A DNA stretch of 64,000 bases, taken from an uncultured Massilia sp. (GTDB lineage Bacteria; Pseudomonadota; Gammaproteobacteria; Burkholderiales; Burkholderiaceae_D). Every line of letters starts with the position of its first letter. Position 1 is the first letter of the stretch. The position numbers and the translations under genes are program-made. Shown one piece after another: positions 16,781-27,817 of the stretch. The notes under the pieces were generated by a model. That model made no database searches. It saw nothing but the letters and a program-made list of their open reading frames with translations, and was not told where the DNA came from. The stretch spans positions 1 through 64,000 of the forward strand of contig NZ_CAJYEB010000015.1 of the NCBI RefSeq assembly GCF_913773735.1, read 5' to 3'.

Positions 16781-19774
16781 TCAGAGCGGGATCGGGATCG
16801 TGAGGTTCAGGTCGGCGCTGCCGACGATGGCCACGTTGCCGGCCACGTCCTGCACGAGGCCTTCGCCCAGCTGCAGGCGCAGCAGGCCACCCAGCAATCC
16901 CAGGTCCAGGTCGAGGATGCTCGGCACGCCGGCCGCGTCGTCCACGATCGCGTAGCTGCCGCGCAGGTCCAGCAACGGGTTGCCCAGCAGGTCGACCACG
17001 CCGAGCGCGCCACCGCCGACCACGATCTTTTCGCTGAACTGCAGCGCGTAGCCGCTGTGCGGCAGGCGGTAGGCGATCTTGTCCGTCACCGTCGGCGCGA
17101 TCGTGTCGACGACCAGCGCCAGCGCCGCGGACGGCGCGCTGCGGTTGCCGGCGACGTCGGTCTGGACGGCGCGGATGGCGTGGCTGCCGTCGGCCAGCGC
17201 GCGGTCCGCGCCCACCGTGAATGCCCAGGCGCCGCCGTTGCCGGCGACGGCGGCGCCGAGCAGCGTCTCGCCGTCGAAGATCTCCACCCGTGCACCCGCC
17301 TCGGCCTGGCCGCCGAAGGTGGGCGTGGTCACCCTGGTGACGCCGTCGGCGTTCGACACGCCGGTGTCGCTGGACGCCGCCAGCGCCACGGTGGGCGCCG
17401 CGGCGTGCGTGTCGACCGTCAGCGCCAGCGGCGCCGATGCCGGTCCCAGGTTGCCGGCCGCATCGCGCTGGCGCGCCGTCAGCACGTGCGTGCCGTCGTC
17501 CAGCGCCGGGCTGTCGACGCGCCAGTTGCCGTACCAGTCGGCCCGGGTCGCGGCGACCTCGACGTCGCCCTCGTACAGCAGGACGGTGGCGTAGGCCTCG
17601 GCGCCGCCGCCGCCGAGCCACGGGGTGGCGTGGTTGGTGACGGCGTCGCCCGCGGCGCCGCTGTCGCTGTCGGCGTCCAGCTGCGGGGCCGCCAGCGCCG
17701 CCGGCGTCGAGGTGTCGATCTCGATGCCGTAGCCGCTGTTGCCCAGGCCGTCCAGGTAGGCGTAATCGACGTGCGCGGCGTCCAGCAGGTTGCCGGCCAG
17801 GTCCTGCACGTGGCCGACCAGGTCGGTGCCGTTGGCCAGCGCCAGGCGTCCGGTATCCTGGTCGCCGGCGGCCACGGTGTAGTTGAACAGCATCGAGCGG
17901 CCGTCGGCGCCGATGCCGCTGTAGCGGGCGACGCCGCCATTGTTCAGGTGCAGCGCCGGCACGTCCCCGGCCACCGTCGTGACGGCCTCGCTGAACGCGA
18001 CCTCGATGGCGATCGTGGCGCCGGGGCCGTAGGCGCCGGCGGGCGTCGGCGCGCCGGCCTCGGTCGCGCGCGGCGCCAGCGTGTCCGGGCCCGCGGTGCG
18101 CAGGCGCAGCAGGTCGTCCTGGACCGAATTGCCGGCCAGGTCCGTCAAGCCCCAGGGCAGCGAGAGCGTGTAGTCGCGGCCCGCCTGCAGCTGGTGTTCG
18201 GCGGCGTGCAGCGTCAGCGTCCTGCGGTCGCTCGAGAACTGGCCGTCGTCCAGCGTGACGTAGGTGGTATTGCCCTCGGTGTCGGACAGCGCGATCTGCG
18301 GCGCGCCTTCGCCGAAGACCGGGTACATGGCTTCGTCGAAGGCCAGCACGAGGTCGCCCCCGGCGTCGACCTGCAGCAGGTCGGCGGCGGGCGTCTGCAG
18401 CACCGGCGCGCGCGTGTCGACCACGAACCGCCAGGACAGTTCCGAAACGGCCTGGCCATCCGCCCCGACCACGCGCACCGAGAAGCCGTGCGTGCCGTCC
18501 TCGAACACCCGGTCTTGCGGCGCATGATTCCAGTAGCGGCCCTCGAGGCCGACGTCGCCCGCGTCGACGAGTTCGCCGTCGATGCGCAGTTCCAGCCGCT
18601 GCCCCTCGGCCAGCGGTGCCGCCAGGGTGCCGGACAGCCCCTGCCAGTTCGCGCTGGTGACGAAGTCGTCGTGGTAGGGACCGTAGAAGTCGTGGATCTG
18701 CGCGCCCACGTCGCCCCGCACCGCGTAGTTGGCCGAGGCGACGCTGCCGCTGCCGGCATTGCCGTGCAGGTCGTGCAGCTTGCCCAGGTCGAGGCTCAGG
18801 GCATTGGCGGCGGCCACCGTGTCGTCGACGGCGACGAGGCGCGCGGTCCAGGTCAGCCCGCCGTCGCCGCTGGCCAGGTTTTCCAGGCGCGCGTTCGGCG
18901 CGGACAAGGCTTCGGCCAGGCCGCCCGCGATCCGTTCGCCCAGGCGGATCGTCACGCCGATGTCGTGCCCCCGGTACAGCGCGTCGCCATCCAGTTCGAT
19001 GACCGCGCCCGGGCCTTTCGTATCGACCGCGTAGCCGGCCAGGTCGCCGCTGCCGCTGCCGGCATGGCCCGACGTGTCCCGCACCTTGCCCATGTCGATG
19101 CGCAGCACGTTGCCGCTCGATTCGACCGCGTTCGGCGTGGCCGCCAGAATCACCGTCCAGGTCAGGCCGCCGTCCAGCGACACCGGGGTGCCCGCCACCG
19201 CGTCGGGCGCCGACAGGGCCTCGAGCGGCAGGCTCGCCAGCGCCCTGGAAAAGGCCAGCGTGACCACGATGCCGGTACCCGGCGCGAGCAGGCTGCCGTC
19301 GGCGTCGGCCGACAGCAGCACCGGCCCGTCGTCGCCGCCCGGCGCCTCGGGCGTCGCGAACTGCAGGTCCGCGGTGGAGCGCAGGCCGCCGAAGGGCAGG
19401 TGCTGGCTCGACACCAGCACGCCGGCCGCCATCACGATGCTGTAGGCATGGCCCGGCAGCAGGCCGGCGACGTCCAGGCTGACCTGGCTGCCCTCGATGC
19501 CCACGTCGCCGGCGGCGATCGCGTGCGTATCCGTGGCGCCGACGATGCGCAGCGCCGGCAGGCCGGTGGCGCGGTCGATCACGGTCTGCACGGCGCCGTC
19601 GGTCACGTAGATGGTGCCGCTGCCGGTCGCCATCGCGGTATCGAAGTCGAGCACGATGTGCATGCCGTCGGCGCTGCCGCGCAGCGTCGAGTTCAGCAGC
19701 ACGGGCGCACGCGTGGAGGTCGGCAGGGAGATGGCAGCGGCGGTCTGGGTCATGGCGGTCGTGTGTGGAGACAT
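16781..19774 (-). CDS. large Ig-like repeat protein, probable secreted adhesin-like protein
   Basis: This protein of about 1000 residues is built of serial beta-sandwich modules rich in Gly, Ala, Asp and Thr with almost no Cys. Repeated cues are VDT.AP linkers (VDTRAP, VDTHAAAP, VDTIAP), LDFDTAM/LAFSRAL/LAFDEAM/VAFSEAV strands of SwmB-like bacterial Ig domains, and DVAGN or DAAGN turns. This domain mix occurs in large surface or type I-secreted proteins of soil betaproteobacteria. No N-terminal signal peptide or membrane helix is seen; if exported it probably uses a C-terminal type I signal, but no RTX nonapeptides are visible. Starts at 19798 (GTG), 19774 or 19753 are possible, none with a clear ribosome site. 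No transporter gene is adjacent. Confidence 0.75.
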   Translation of the reverse strand: MSPHTTAMTQTAAAISLPTSTRAPVLLNSTLRGSADGMHIVLDFDTAMATGSGTIYVTDGAVQTVIDRATGLPALRIVGATDTHAIAAGDVGIEGSQVSLDVAGLLPGHAYSIVMAAGVLVSSQHLPFGGLRSTADLQFATPEAPGGDDGPVLLSADADGSLLAPGTGIVVTLAFSRALASLPLEALSAPDAVAGTPVSLDGGLTWTVILAATPNAVESSGNVLRIDMGKVRDTSGHAGSGSGDLAGYAVDTKGPGAVIELDGDALYRGHDIGVTIRLGERIAGGLAEALSAPNARLENLASGDGGLTWTARLVAVDDTVAAANALSLDLGKLHDLHGNAGSGSVASANYAVRGDVGAQIHDFYGPYHDDFVTSANWQGLSGTLAAPLAEGQRLELRIDGELVDAGDVGLEGRYWNHAPQDRVFEDGTHGFSVRVVGADGQAVSELSWRFVVDTRAPVLQTPAADLLQVDAGGDLVLAFDEAMYPVFGEGAPQIALSDTEGNTTYVTLDDGQFSSDRRTLTLHAAEHQLQAGRDYTLSLPWGLTDLAGNSVQDDLLRLRTAGPDTLAPRATEAGAPTPAGAYGPGATIAIEVAFSEAVTTVAGDVPALHLNNGGVARYSGIGADGRSMLFNYTVAAGDQDTGRLALANGTDLVGHVQDLAGNLLDAAHVDYAYLDGLGNSGYGIEIDTSTPAALAAPQLDADSDSGAAGDAVTNHATPWLGGGGAEAYATVLLYEGDVEVAATRADWYGNWRVDSPALDDGTHVLTARQRDAAGNLGPASAPLALTVDTHAAAPTVALAASSDTGVSNADGVTRVTTPTFGGQAEAGARVEIFDGETLLGAAVAGNGGAWAFTVGADRALADGSHAIRAVQTDVAGNRSAPSAALALVVDTIAPTVTDKIAYRLPHSGYALQFSEKIVVGGGALGVVDLLGNPLLDLRGSYAIVDDAAGVPSILDLDLGLLGGLLRLQLGEGLVQDVAGNVAIVGSADLNLTIPIPL

Positions 19775-20008
19775 GGGGCGTGGATGTGCGAATCCCACAA
19801 GAAATGGCAGCGCATGGATGATAGCAATAAAACATGCCTGGTGGCATCAAAATGCGGGCGATGGGCGTATTGACGACGGTCCGGACGCCCGGGCGTCCCG
19901 GCGGCGCCGGCCATGCCGTGGTATCGTTCGCCCCAGGCGCGCGCGCCGCGGCCCGTTCCCGGCGCTCGCGCCGCCGCCCCGTCTTGACCCGTCGAACCGC
20001 CTGCCATC

Positions 20009-22116
<2,108 letters not shown>

Positions 22117-22129
<13 letters not shown>

Positions 22130-22887
22130 TCGATGATCAGCGGCGCGTGGTCCGAGAAGCGCTCGTCCTTGTAGATCGAGACGGCGTGGGCCCTGGCCGC
22201 GATGCCCGGGGTGGCGACGTGGTAGTCGATGCGCCAGCCCACGTTCTTCGCGTAGGCCTGGCCGCGGTTGCTCCACCAGGTGTACTGCTCGGGGCGCTGG
22301 TCGATGCCGCGGTGGACGTCCACCAGGCCCAGCTCGTCGAAGAGGCGCGTCATCCAGGCGCGCTCTTCCGGCAGGAAGCCGGAATTCTTCAGGTTGCCCT
22401 TCCAGTTCTTCAGGTCGATTTCCTTGTGCGCGATGTTCCAGTCGCCGCAGATGACGACCTCGCGGCCCTCGGCGATCAACTGCTGCAGGTGCGGCAGGAA
22501 CACTTCCATGAAGCGGAACTTGGCTTCCTGGCGTTCCGGCGACGACGAGCCGGACGGCGCATACAGCGAGATCACGGTCAGGTCGCCCACGTCCACGCGG
22601 GTGTAGCGGCCCTCGTTGTCGAACTCCGTGCAGCCGAAGCCGATCCTGGAGGCGTCCGGCTTGATGCGGCTGTAGACGCCGGTGCCGGAATACCCCTTCT
22701 TTTCGGCGTAGTGGAAGTGGCCGTGGTAGCCGTGCGGCGCGAGGAATTCCTCGGTCATGTCGGCCAGCTGGCATTTCAGTTCCTGGACGCAGATGAAGTC
22801 GGCGTCCTGGCTGGCCAGCCAGTTGAAGAAGCCTTTCTTGTGGGCGGAGCGGATGCCGTTCAGGTTGGCGGAAATAATTCTTGGCAT
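22117..22887 (-). CDS. xth: exodeoxyribonuclease III
   Basis: This 256-residue EEP-family nuclease acts as AP endonuclease and 3' exonuclease in base-excision repair. Catalytic motifs are SANLNGIRSA, CVQELKC, SLYAPSG, CGDWNIAHKEID, WWSNRGQAYAKNVGWRIDY and RFSDHAPLIIDY. The start at ATG 22887 gives MPRIISANLNGIR; the longer frame to 22959 is not family-like. The gene lies between two hybrid kinases, convergent with one and divergent from the other. Confidence 0.94.
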
Positions 22888-23073
22888 GGATACGAAAATA
22901 GGGCAGGGAAGCGGACAAGTGTAACTGGTTTTGACGATCATCAACACGCTGGCAGGCAAAACCAGGGGCTCGCCAACGCGGCAGGGAATGTGAAACGGCC
23001 GGGTTCCACATGTTAAACTAGGCAGTGGTGCCCCGCGCCGGCGGCGCCTTCATCCACGCACAAGGAGTGCCCC

Positions 23074-25059
23074 GTGCCCATCCATCCGAATCCCCAGCGC
23101 GTCGACGACCTGGAGCGCCAGGTGCTGGCGTTGCAGGCCGAGGCGGCGCGGCGGCGCGAGGCCGAGGCCGCGCTGCGCCAGAGCGAACGCGAATTCACCG
23201 ATTTCGTCGAAAACGCCGCCGAGGGCCTGCACCGGGTCGGCGCCGACGGGACCATCCTGTGGGCCAACAAGGCGGAGCTGCAGATGCTCGGCTACGGCTG
23301 GGAAGAGTACGTCGGCCGCCACATCGCCGAATTCCACGTCGACGCGCCCGTCATCGGGGACATCCTGGCGCGCCTGCTGGCCGGCGAGACGCTGTACGAC
23401 TATCCGGCGCGCCTGCGCTGCAAGGACGGCTCGGTCAAGCACGTGCTGATCCATTCGAACGGCTATTTCGAGGACGGCCGGCTGCGCTACACGCGCTGCT
23501 TCACGCGCGACGCCACCGAGCGGCGCGAGCGCGACGCGGCGCTGGCCCAGCGCGACCGCATCCTGCTCGACGCGCCGGTGGCGGCGGCCCTGCTGGCCGG
23601 CCCGGACTTCACCTTCCGCCTGGCCAACCGCCGCTATTGCGAACTGCTCGGGCGCGCCGGCATCGAGGGCCGCACGTTCCTGGACGTGTTCCCGGAGCTG
23701 CGCGACAGCGAATCGCTGCACCTGCTCGAGCAGGTCCGGCGCAGCGGCGAGATGGCGCAGGCCGAGGAGATGCGCATGGTGCTGCGCGACGCGCACGGCG
23801 CGCCGTGCGAGCGCTTCCTGAAGTTCTCGGTCGAGCCGCTGGTGCAGGAGGACGGCGAGCGCGGCCTGATCGTGGTCGCCGTCGACGTCACCGAGCACGT
23901 GCGCGGCCGCCAGCAGATCGAGCGCGCCCACGCCGAGCGCGCCGAACTGCTGGCCGAGCTCACCGCCGCCAGCCGCGCCAAGGACGAGTTCCTGGCCATG
24001 CTGGGCCACGAGCTGCGCAATCCGCTGTCGCCGATCGTCACCTCGCTGCAATTGATGCGCATGCGCGGCGACGGCGTCGCGCTGCGCGAGCGCGGGATCA
24101 TCGAGCGCCAGGTCGAGCACCTGGTGCGCCTGGTCGACGACCTGATGGACGTCTCGCGCGTCACGCGCGGCAAGATCGACCTGAAGCTCGAATCCGTCGA
24201 CATCGCACAGCCCTTGGCAAAGGCGGTGGAGATGGCGAGCCTGCTGCTGGAACAGCGCCGCCACCGCCTCGACGTCGACATCGAGCCGGGCATCGTCTGG
24301 GAAGGCGACCCGGTGCGCCTGGCGCAGGTGGTGTCGAACCTGCTGACCAATGCGGCGCGCTATACCGAGCCGGGCGGCCACGTGGTGCTGCGCGCCTGCC
24401 GGGCGGACGCGCAGGCGCTGCGCATCGCGGTGGCCGACGACGGCATCGGCATGGCGCCGGAACTGCGCGCCCAGGTGTTCGACCTGTTCTTCCAGGGCAA
24501 GCGCAGCATCGACCGCGCCGAGGGCGGGCTCGGGATCGGCCTGGCGCTGGTCAAGAACATCGTCGAGCTGCATGGCGGGCAGGTGGAGGCGCGCAGCGAG
24601 GGCAAGGGCAGGGGCAGCGAATTCGTCGTCACGCTGCCGCTGGCCACGCCCGGCTGCGGCGCGGCGCCCGCCGCTCCGCCCTTGCCGGCGGCGGCGATGG
24701 CGGTGTGCCGCGTCATGCTCGTGGACGACAACATCGACGGCGCCGAGACGCTGGCGCGCCTGCTGGCGGCCCACGGCCACGAGGTGCGCGTGTTCCACGA
24801 GCCGATCGCGGCGCTGGCGGCGGCGGCCGCGTTCCGGCCCGACCTGGCCGTGCTCGACATCGGCCTGCCGGTGCTCGACGGCTACGAACTGGCGCGGCGC
24901 CTGCGCGCGCTGCTGCCGGGCCACCGCTGCCGCATGGTGGCGCTGACCGGCTACGGCCAGCAGGCCGACAAGGCGCGCAGCGAGCAGGCCGGCTTCGAGC
25001 GGCACCTGGTCAAGCCGGTCAACCCCGACCTCGTGGTGCGCCTGGCGGCCGGCGCCTGA
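23074..25059 (+). CDS. hybrid sensor histidine kinase (two PAS, HisKA, HATPase, receiver)
   Basis: This 661-residue soluble kinase starts at GTG 23074 behind AAGGAG. A short coiled coil (residues 10-40) leads into PAS1 (about 40-150; ENAAEGLHRVGADGTILWAN) and PAS2 (about 160-275). HisKA follows with His312 (FLAMLGHELRNPLSPI), then the ATPase domain (NLLTNAARYTEPGG, DDGIGMAPE, GGLGIGLALV) and a receiver (MLVDDNIDGAETL, phospho-Asp in LAVLDIGLPVLDG, HLVKPV). The stimulus is unknown; PAS domains suggest redox, light or small-ligand sensing. There is no output domain. It is probably an old duplicate of the kinase at 20009 with changed sensors. Confidence 0.9.
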   Translation: MPIHPNPQRVDDLERQVLALQAEAARRREAEAALRQSEREFTDFVENAAEGLHRVGADGTILWANKAELQMLGYGWEEYVGRHIAEFHVDAPVIGDILARLLAGETLYDYPARLRCKDGSVKHVLIHSNGYFEDGRLRYTRCFTRDATERRERDAALAQRDRILLDAPVAAALLAGPDFTFRLANRRYCELLGRAGIEGRTFLDVFPELRDSESLHLLEQVRRSGEMAQAEEMRMVLRDAHGAPCERFLKFSVEPLVQEDGERGLIVVAVDVTEHVRGRQQIERAHAERAELLAELTAASRAKDEFLAMLGHELRNPLSPIVTSLQLMRMRGDGVALRERGIIERQVEHLVRLVDDLMDVSRVTRGKIDLKLESVDIAQPLAKAVEMASLLLEQRRHRLDVDIEPGIVWEGDPVRLAQVVSNLLTNAARYTEPGGHVVLRACRADAQALRIAVADDGIGMAPELRAQVFDLFFQGKRSIDRAEGGLGIGLALVKNIVELHGGQVEARSEGKGRGSEFVVTLPLATPGCGAAPAAPPLPAAAMAVCRVMLVDDNIDGAETLARLLAAHGHEVRVFHEPIAALAAAAAFRPDLAVLDIGLPVLDGYELARRLRALLPGHRCRMVALTGYGQQADKARSEQAGFERHLVKPVNPDLVVRLAAGA

Positions 25060-25125
25060 CCGGCCGCTGCGCAGGCGATTCGCGGCGGATTACAATACCG
25101 GTTTTATCGTCACCAGGGGTCATTC

Positions 25126-25782
25126 GTGGAAAACCTGCGCCAGCAGTTCATTGCGTTCTCAGTCCAAGCCGAAGTCCTGAAGTTCGGCCAGTTCACCACC
25201 AAGGCGGGGCGCCAGTCGCCGTATTTCTTCAACGCCGGCCTGTTCCACGACGGCGCCACGCTCGGCAAGCTGGCGCAGTTCTACGCCCAGACCCTGCTCG
25301 ATTCCGGCATCGCGTTCGACATGCTGTTCGGCCCCGCCTACAAGGGCATCACGCTGGCATCAAGCACCGCCGTGGCGCTGGCCGCCAAGGGCCGCGACAC
25401 CTCGTTCGCCTACAACCGCAAGGAAGCCAAGGACCACGGCGAAGGCGGCACCATCGTCGGCGCCAGGCTGGCCGGCAAGGTCGTCATCATCGACGACGTG
25501 ATCTCGGCCGGCACCTCGGTGCGCGAGTCGGTCGCGATGATCCGCGCCGCCGGCGCCGAACCGGCCGCCGTGCTGATCGCGCTGGACCGCATGGAGCGCG
25601 GCGGCAAGGACGGCGTGCTGTCGCCGCTGTCGGCCGTGCAGGAAGTCAGCCAGACCTACGGCATCCCGGTGATCTCGATCGCCAACCTGGCCGACCTGTT
25701 CGCCTACCTGTCGGCCGATCCGGCGCTGGCGCAGTACAAGGATGCGGTGGCGGCGTACCGCGCGCAGTACGGCGTGGCCTGA
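25126..25782 (+). CDS. pyrE: orotate phosphoribosyltransferase
   Basis: This 218-residue enzyme makes OMP from orotate and PRPP in pyrimidine synthesis. Motifs: SPYFFNAGLF, FGPAYKGITLAS, FAYNRKEAKDHGEGG (the flexible catalytic loop) and the PRPP site VVIIDDVISAGTSVRES. It starts with GTG at 25126 (MENLRQQFIAFS). It is monocistronic, with a hairpin and a hipA relic downstream. Confidence 0.95.
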   Translation: MENLRQQFIAFSVQAEVLKFGQFTTKAGRQSPYFFNAGLFHDGATLGKLAQFYAQTLLDSGIAFDMLFGPAYKGITLASSTAVALAAKGRDTSFAYNRKEAKDHGEGGTIVGARLAGKVVIIDDVISAGTSVRESVAMIRAAGAEPAAVLIALDRMERGGKDGVLSPLSAVQEVSQTYGIPVISIANLADLFAYLSADPALAQYKDAVAAYRAQYGVA

Positions 25783-25818
25783 GCGGCCGGGAGGTCTGGT
25801 TCGATCCGGGACCTCCAG

Positions 25819-25838
25819 CCGGCCTCAGCGCAGGCCGG
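25819..25838. terminator. GC hairpin after pyrE, no U-tract
   Basis: CCGGCCT, six bases, AGGCCGG starts 37 bases after the pyrE stop. It may end or stabilise the pyrE transcript. It overlaps the last codons of the hipA relic. Confidence 0.4.
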
Positions 25839-26056
25839 CCGGAACGTTTGCCGCTTCGTGCGCGAGCGCCGCCAGGCGAGCGCATCGATCGCCGAGGAAG
25901 CCGGCGAGGCGCATGACGAAGTCGCGCTCGTCGGCCGCATACGTCGTCGAACGCGACAGCTCGGCGGCCGCCGCATGCCCTGTACGCCCGCGACCGACAT
26001 GCGGACCTTGCCGTCCCAGACCGTGAACGGCATGTCGCGGTCGGCAATGCGCGCAT
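25825..26056 (-). pseudogene. hipA-like relic, internally deleted and frameshifted
   Basis: On the minus strand, RIADRDMPFTVWDGKVRMSVAGVQ (about 26050-25985) resembles the conserved N-lobe segment of HipA-type serine/threonine kinases (DGK.R.S.AG.QDK). Immediately after it the frame shifts, and a second frame gives LSRSTTYAADERDFVMRLAGFL and CARLAALAHEAANVP, ending in TGA at 25825, like a HipA C-terminus. Some 300 or more residues between the two, with the catalytic Asp and the P-loop, are missing. The reading is therefore a toxin gene eroded by deletion. No hipB is recognisable upstream. Identification rests on short motifs and is moderately sure. Confidence 0.45.
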
Positions 26057-26067
26057 TATCGATAAGA

Positions 26068-26183
26068 TTTCTGAAATTCCGAAATACGCTGGTGGTGTTG
26101 ATGCATGGTGCCCAAATTTCTGAAAATCCGAAATCTTGCAATGCAGGCTGATGTGATGGTGAATGTTTCTGACGGTCCGAAAT
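26068..26183. repeat. three palindromic 18-base repeats at exact 49-base spacing
   Basis: Copies at 26068-26085 (TTTCTGAAATTCCGAAAT), 26117-26134 (TTTCTGAAAATCCGAAAT) and 26166-26183 (TTTCTGACGGTCCGAAAT). Each is an imperfect dyad TTTCnGA-nnn-TCnGAAA. Start-to-start distance is 49 in both steps, while most of the DNA between differs. Relative to the minus-strand hipA relic they sit where a hipBA operator would be. The intergenic gap 25783-26252 holds nothing else recognisable. Confidence 0.7.
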
Positions 26184-26252
26184 CATTCATGCGTGCATTC
26201 TCGACGAAAAAAAACCGGAGCAAGCTCCGGTTCTCGTTGAAGCGCTGACGGC

Positions 26253-27713
26253 TCAACCCGCCAGCTTCTTCTTCAGCAGCTCGGTCACCTGGGCCGGATT
26301 GGCCTTGCCCTTCGAGGCCTTCATGGTCTGGCCGATGAGGGCGTTGATCGCGGCTTCCTTGCCGGCGCGGTACTGCTCGACCGACTTGGCATTGGCGGCC
26401 AGCACCTCGTCGACGATCGCTTCCAGCGCGCCGACGTCGGAGGTCTGCTTCAGGTCCTTCTGCTCGATGATGACGTCGGCCAGGTGCTCGTCTTCCGACT
26501 TCGCTTCCCACATTGCCGCGAACACTTCCTTGGCGGCCTTGTTGTTGATGGTGCCGTCGGCGATGCGCTTGAGCAGCAGCGCCAGTTGCGAGGCTTCCAC
26601 CGGCGACTCGGCGATGTCGACGCCGGCGCGGTTCAGCGCCGACGACACTTCGCCCATCATCCAGTTGGCGGCCGCCTTGGCGTTGTCCTTGCCGGCCTTG
26701 GCCACCACGGCTTCGTAGTAGGTCGCCATCGCCTGCGACGAGGTCAGGATCAGCGCGTCGTATTCCGGCAGGCCGTAGTCGCCGGTGAAGCGCGCGCGCA
26801 TCGCGGCCGGCAGCTCCGGCATGCCGGCCCTGACGCGCTCGATCCAGTCCTCGGAGATGGTCAAGGGAGGCAGGTCCGGGTCGGGGAAGTAGCGGTAGTC
26901 CTGCGCGTCTTCCTTGCTGCGCATGGCGCGGGTTTCCTTCTTGTCCGGGTCCCACAGGCGGGTGGCCTGCTGCACCTTGCCGCCGTCCTCGATCAGCTCG
27001 ATCTGGCGCCGCACCTCGTAGTGGATCGCCTCTTCCATGAAGCGGAACGAGTTCAGGTTCTTGATCTCGCAGCGCGTGCCGAATTCCTGCTGGCCGAGCG
27101 GGCGCACCGAGACGTTGACGTCGCAGCGGAACGAGCCTTCCTGCATGTTGCCGTCGCAGACGCCCAGCCACATCACCAGCGCATGCAGGGCCTTGGCATA
27201 GGCCACGGCCTCGGCGGCGCTGCGCATCTCCGGTTCGGAGACGATTTCCAGCAGCGGCGTGCCGGCGCGGTTCAGGTCGATGCCGCTCATGCCGGCATAG
27301 TCCTCGTGCAGCGACTTGCCCGCGTCCTCCTCGAGGTGGGCGCGGGTCAGGTTGACCGTCTTCGTCTGCAGCTTGCCGTCCTTCTCGAACGCGAAGGTCA
27401 GGGTGCCGCCCTGGACCACCGGGTCCTCGAACTGGCTGATCTGGTAGCCCTTCGGCAGGTCCGGATAAAAGTAGTTCTTGCGCGCGAACACCGACTGCGG
27501 CGCGATCTTCGCGCCGACCGCCAGGCCGAAGCGGATCGCGCGCTCGACGGCGCCGCGGTTCATCACGGGCAGCACGCCCGGCAGCGCCAGGTCGACCGGG
27601 CTGGCCTGGGTGTTCGGCTCGGCGCCGAAGCGGATCGAGCTGCCGCTGAAGATTTTCGAGTTGGTCGTGAGCTGGACGTGGTTCTCAAGACCGATGACGA
27701 CTTCCCATTGCAT
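26253..27713 (-). CDS. gatB: Asp-tRNA(Asn)/Glu-tRNA(Gln) amidotransferase subunit B
   Basis: This 486-residue subunit binds the misacylated tRNA and activates its side-chain carboxylate. [77 protein letters not shown] and [13 protein letters not shown] are family hallmarks. The C-terminal YqeY-like tail (about residues 335-486) is complete and ends ELLKKKLAG. The gene follows gatA after a 104-base gap that holds two inverted REP-like hairpins. Confidence 0.96.
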   Translation of the reverse strand: MQWEVVIGLENHVQLTTNSKIFSGSSIRFGAEPNTQASPVDLALPGVLPVMNRGAVERAIRFGLAVGAKIAPQSVFARKNYFYPDLPKGYQISQFEDPVVQGGTLTFAFEKDGKLQTKTVNLTRAHLEEDAGKSLHEDYAGMSGIDLNRAGTPLLEIVSEPEMRSAAEAVAYAKALHALVMWLGVCDGNMQEGSFRCDVNVSVRPLGQQEFGTRCEIKNLNSFRFMEEAIHYEVRRQIELIEDGGKVQQATRLWDPDKKETRAMRSKEDAQDYRYFPDPDLPPLTISEDWIERVRAGMPELPAAMRARFTGDYGLPEYDALILTSSQAMATYYEAVVAKAGKDNAKAAANWMMGEVSSALNRAGVDIAESPVEASQLALLLKRIADGTINNKAAKEVFAAMWEAKSEDEHLADVIIEQKDLKQTSDVGALEAIVDEVLAANAKSVEQYRAGKEAAINALIGQTMKASKGKANPAQVTELLKKKLAG

Positions 27714-27744
27714 AGTGTTCTCTCTTGTTTGTCTCTGCCGGCAT

Positions 27745-27770
27745 GGCGGGCACGGGGTGCCCGCCCTACG
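27745..27770 (+). repeat. REP-like hairpin, copy 2
   Basis: GGCGGGCAC, GGG, GTGCCCGCC followed by CTACG, in the gatA-gatB gap. It has the same plan as the copies at 8598 and 51325, with a compensatory change in the stem. Confidence 0.7.
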
Positions 27771-27783
27771 GACGGTGAAAGTA

Positions 27784-27810
27784 GCGTAGGGTGGGCTCCC
27801 CGAGCCCACC
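27784..27810 (-). repeat. REP-like hairpin, copy 3, inverted
   Basis: GCGTAG, then GGTGGGCTC, CCC, GAGCCCACC: the reverse orientation of the same element. It lies 13 bases from copy 2, so the two form a head-to-head pair like a BIME unit inside the gatAB transcript. Confidence 0.7.
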
Positions 27811-27817
27811 ATGTCCT

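Noticed and set aside
17057..19873. 938-codon plus-strand frame opposite the Ig-like gene
   Set aside because: Arg/Gly/Val-biased shadow with no recognisable motif; the minus-strand frame has clear repeat modules.
26068..26183. CRISPR-like array
   Set aside because: Only three 18-base repeats, no cas genes, and the repeats are dyads of operator type rather than CRISPR repeats.
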